From an uncultured Zetaproteobacteria bacterium (lineage in GTDB: Bacteria > Pseudomonadota > Zetaproteobacteria > Mariprofundales > Mariprofundaceae), in assembly GCA_947311795.1 (NCBI GenBank), contig CAMZLX010000198.1:1-24026 (forward strand): a DNA stretch of 24,026 nucleotides, given 5' to 3'. Shown piece by piece: positions 21,761 through 24,026 of the stretch; positions within the stretch are counted from its first letter, which is position 1; every line of letters begins with the position of its first letter. The notes beneath the pieces were generated by a model. The model ran no database searches. It was not told the origin of the DNA and was given only the letters and a program-made list of their open reading frames with translations. Both the position numbers and the translations under genes were made by a program.

Positions 21761-22207
21761 ATGTTTATGCCAAGCCCAATTATGATGGTTTGCGCTGGTA
21801 ATATTTGCCGCAGCCCTTTTGCCGAGTTTTATATGCGCAAGGTTTTGGAAGAGAAGGGTATTGAAGGTGAGGTGTTTAGCCGAAGCCTTTTGATGATGCA
21901 GGGTAAAGGTGTGCCTGAAACAGGGCTTAAGGTTGGTTTAGAGTTTGGTGTGGACATGGCGGCACATATGTCGAATGCGCTGCTTGAGCCAGACCTTGCG
22001 CGCGCTGGTTTGGTGCTGGTTATGGAACCAGACCAAAGAACACACTTGATGAAAAAGAAACCTGAACACATTGGTAAAGTGATGCTGTTATCCCAACCAT
22101 GTGGCGGCAAAACCATTGATGATCCTATGGGTAGGTCAGAAGAAACATTCAGACGTGTCTATGGTGAAATTGCGGCATGCGTGGACACATGGGTATCCCG
22201 CTTTTGA
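21761..22207 (+). CDS. Low-molecular-weight protein-tyrosine phosphatase
   Basis: A 148-residue phosphatase of the LMW-PTP family. The P-loop C-x5-R-S is VCAGNICRSPF, with the nucleophile Cys11 and Arg17; the general acid is in the C-terminal DDPMGRSEETFRRVY (Asp120/Asp121 before Pro). Bacterial members often act on tyrosine kinases for exopolysaccharide export, or on arginine phosphate; no such partner is nearby. GGAGG lies 8 bases before the first ATG (21761), so I prefer it over the ATG two codons later. It starts 3 bases after dnaQ and is the last gene of the run, followed by a terminator. Confidence 0.93.
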   Translation: MFMPSPIMMVCAGNICRSPFAEFYMRKVLEEKGIEGEVFSRSLLMMQGKGVPETGLKVGLEFGVDMAAHMSNALLEPDLARAGLVLVMEPDQRTHLMKKKPEHIGKVMLLSQPCGGKTIDDPMGRSEETFRRVYGEIAACVDTWVSRF

Positions 22208-22216
22208 GAGGGGCAT

Positions 22217-22244
22217 AAAAAAGACCGCATACCGCGGCCTTTTT
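22217..22244. terminator. Bidirectional rho-independent terminator
   Basis: AAAAAAGACCGC (22217-22228), loop ATACC, GCGGCCTTTTT (from 22234): a stem with a single A/C mismatch on the plus strand, with an A-tract on one side and a T-tract on the other. It lies between the converging phosphatase and gltD genes and can serve both. Confidence 0.85.
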
Positions 22245-22275
22245 CATTTCATTCGTTTAATCGATGTTTGACGAT

Positions 22276-23718
22276 TTAGCGCGGCAAACCTGTTTCACCC
22301 ATAAGGAATTCATCCACAGAAGCAGCACATTGCCTTCCTTCACGAATTGCCCAAACGACCAAAGATTGACCACGGCGCATATCACCTGCAGAGAAGACTT
22401 TGTCTAGGCTGGTTTTATAGTTTTCAACATTTGCCGATACATTACCACGCACATCTTTGGCAACAGCAAGTTCCTCTAACATACCTTCATGCACAGGATG
22501 CACGAAACCCATAGCGAGGAACACCACATCAGCTTTGAGAGTAAACTCAGAGCCTTCAATTTCAGTCATTTTCCACTGTCCATTTTCATCCTGGGACCAA
22601 TCCACGCGGGCGCAAACAATACCAGTGACCTTGTCATTTTCACCAATGAAACGTTTGGTGGTCACTGCAAAATCACGCTCACAACCTTCTTCTTGTGAAG
22701 TGGATGTGCGCATTTTCATGGGCCAGTCTGGCCAAGTGATGAGTTTGTTTGGCTCTTCGGGTGGGGCAGGCATAATTTCAAGTTGCGTAATGGATGCTGC
22801 ACCATGACGGTTGGATGTACCGATGCAATCCGAACCAGTATCGCCACCACCAATCACCACCACATGTTTATCTTTAGCTGAAACAAATTCTTCTTCAGGA
22901 ATATCATCACCCAATACACGTTTGGTATTTTTGGTGAGCAATTCCATGGCGAAATGGATACCATTAAACTCACGACCTTCAATCGGTAAATCACGTGGTT
23001 TTTCAGCACCACCTGTCAAAACAACAGCATCAAACTCAGTAAGTAGCGACTTTGCAGGAACATCCACGCCAATATGTTGGTTGACGCGGAATTCGACACC
23101 TTCAGCTTCCATCTGTTGCATACGACGGTCAATCACAGATTTATCGAATTTGAAATTTGGAATACCATAACGCATCAAGCCACCAATACGATTTTCCTTT
23201 TCAAAAAGAACAACATCATGACCCACACGCGCCAGTTGTTGCGCACATGCCATGCCCGCAGGGCCTGAACCTACAATGGCTACTTTTTTACCTGTTTTTT
23301 CTTCTGCGAGTTCAGGTTTTATCCAATCATTTTCAAAACCTTTTTCAACAATAGAAAGTTCAATGTTTTTAATAGTGACAGCATCACCAATCAAATTGAC
23401 CGTGCAAGCTTCTTCGCACGGGGCAGGGCAAATGCGACCTGTAAATTCTGGGAAGTTGTTGGTGGAATGAAGCACATCAAGGGCTTCTTGCCATTGGGAA
23501 TGGTAAACCAAATCATTCCAATCAGGGATGATATTATTGACTGGGCAACCATTGTGGCAAAATGGAATGCCGCAATCCATGCAGCGCGCACCTTGGGTCT
23601 TTAAATCATCATCAGATGGGAGCTTTGAAAATTCTTTAAAATGGACAACACGCTCTGCAACAGGTGCGTAGCTAAGGTTTTGACGTTCAAATTCTTTGAA
23701 CCCTGTTGGTTTACCCAT
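22276..23718 (-). CDS. gltD: Glutamate synthase (NADPH) small subunit
   Basis: The beta subunit of glutamate synthase: it takes electrons from NADPH through FAD and Fe-S clusters to the large subunit, which makes glutamate from glutamine and 2-oxoglutarate. 480 residues. The N-terminal Fe-S region has CMDCGIPFCHNGCPV and GRICPAPCEEACTV; the FAD fold is VAIVGSGPAGMACAQQLA, followed by GGLMRYGIPNFKFDK; the NADPH site is HVVVIGGGDTGSDCIGTS; the C-terminal FAD contact is VFSAGDMRRGQSLVVWAI. I start at the ATG at 23718, with GAGGAG 7 bases upstream; the frame is open further up but over gltB. It overlaps the gltB stop by 8 bases. Confidence 0.97.
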   Translation of the reverse strand: MGKPTGFKEFERQNLSYAPVAERVVHFKEFSKLPSDDDLKTQGARCMDCGIPFCHNGCPVNNIIPDWNDLVYHSQWQEALDVLHSTNNFPEFTGRICPAPCEEACTVNLIGDAVTIKNIELSIVEKGFENDWIKPELAEEKTGKKVAIVGSGPAGMACAQQLARVGHDVVLFEKENRIGGLMRYGIPNFKFDKSVIDRRMQQMEAEGVEFRVNQHIGVDVPAKSLLTEFDAVVLTGGAEKPRDLPIEGREFNGIHFAMELLTKNTKRVLGDDIPEEEFVSAKDKHVVVIGGGDTGSDCIGTSNRHGAASITQLEIMPAPPEEPNKLITWPDWPMKMRTSTSQEEGCERDFAVTTKRFIGENDKVTGIVCARVDWSQDENGQWKMTEIEGSEFTLKADVVFLAMGFVHPVHEGMLEELAVAKDVRGNVSANVENYKTSLDKVFSAGDMRRGQSLVVWAIREGRQCAASVDEFLMGETGLPR

Positions 23719-24026
23719 GAGTAGTCTCCTCAGATGCTGCTTGTGTTTTGCGCTCTGCAAGTGCGCGTTTGTAATCCACTGGCATGACTTTTACGAACTT
23801 AGCCAATGAAGCTTCCCAGTTGTCTAAGATTTCTTTACCACGCGCTGAATTGGTGTAATGCACATGGCGAGAAATCATATTAAACAGGGTTTGCGCATCA
23901 TTTTGGTCGATGCTGTGCTCAATGTTTAGTGTCTCACTTGTTTGATTCGCTGATGCCGAACCTTCAACTTTTTCCAAGGCAACTTGCGCTTTGTTGCAAC
24001 GGCTTTCAAATGCGCCAGATGCATCA
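23711..24026 (-). CDS. gltB: Glutamate synthase large subunit, C-terminal end (5' part outside window)
   Basis: The frame runs open through the right edge of the window and ends at TAA (23713-23711). About 105 C-terminal residues are present. The tail RHVHYTNSARGKEILDNW (then EASLAKFVKVMPVDYKRAL) is the characteristic C-terminus of the GltB alpha subunit, after the long beta-helix domain. The upstream residues read DASGAFESRCNKAQVALEKV and are in the same frame, so the TTG at 23977 is internal, not a start. Placement directly before gltD with an 8-base overlap confirms the assignment. Confidence 0.9.
   Translation of the reverse strand, partial: DASGAFESRCNKAQVALEKVEGSASANQTSETLNIEHSIDQNDAQTLFNMISRHVHYTNSARGKEILDNWEASLAKFVKVMPVDYKRALAERKTQAASEETTHG

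Noticed and set aside
1..24026. CRISPR array, rRNA genes, insertion sequences
   Set aside because: No regularly spaced repeats with unique spacers, no rRNA-like sequence, and no transposase frame were seen on either strand.

Overview
The window is about 24 kb of bacterial chromosome from a Gram-negative proteobacterium. The evidence is an outer-membrane lipid-transport (mla) operon, a FimV-like LysM membrane protein, UbiH-type ubiquinone hydroxylases and gltBD. Base composition is moderate. The mix would suit a gamma- or zetaproteobacterium, but the sequence alone does not settle which. Most genes are housekeeping, with two small accessory insertions between them.

Layout. 1-610 is the 3' part of a citrate synthase gene. 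613-3138 (minus strand) is a tightly overlapping operon: DUF4438 protein, small secreted DUF4124 protein, nitrilase-family amidase, YigZ/IMPACT protein. 3209-6228 is accessory DNA: a PIN-domain toxin/antitoxin pair and a KAP-family P-loop ATPase gene interrupted by one in-frame TAG. 6282-10342 holds rmuC (minus), a fimV-like gene (plus) and acpS (minus). 10449-12892 holds two overlapping FAD monooxygenase genes of the ubiquinone-hydroxylase family. 12901-15136 is the second insertion (below). 15259-22207 (plus) is a compact run: mlaF, mlaE, mlaD, mlaC, a large AsmA/YhdP-like protein, a DnaQ-like exonuclease and a low-molecular-weight protein phosphatase, ending at a bidirectional terminator. 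22276-24026 (minus) is gltD and the 3' end of gltB.

Main finding. A tRNA-Arg(CCG) gene on the minus strand has been cut in its anticodon loop. Its 5' half (15136-15098) and 3' half (12937-12901) lie 2160 bases apart, yet their acceptor and anticodon stems pair perfectly, so together they form a canonical 76-nt tRNA. The DNA between them carries a hipB-hipA toxin/antitoxin pair, a complete second tRNA-Arg with the same CCG anticodon and encoded CCA, and eight exact copies of TGGTCAC, several spaced 11 bp apart, which look like recombinase arm sites. No integrase gene remains. The simplest reading is a decayed integrative element that destroyed a host tRNA gene, supplies the replacement, and is further held in place by HipBA. 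The old tRNA promoter survives upstream of the orphaned 5' half and points toward the replacement tRNA.

How the genes work together. The mla genes encode a phospholipid ABC transporter (ATPase, permease, MCE protein, periplasmic carrier), followed by an AsmA-like protein of a family also linked to envelope lipid transport, so this run looks like an outer-membrane maintenance locus. citrate synthase, gltBD, acpS and the ubi genes are core metabolism. The PIN pair, the KAP ATPase and HipBA are accessory and probably acquired.
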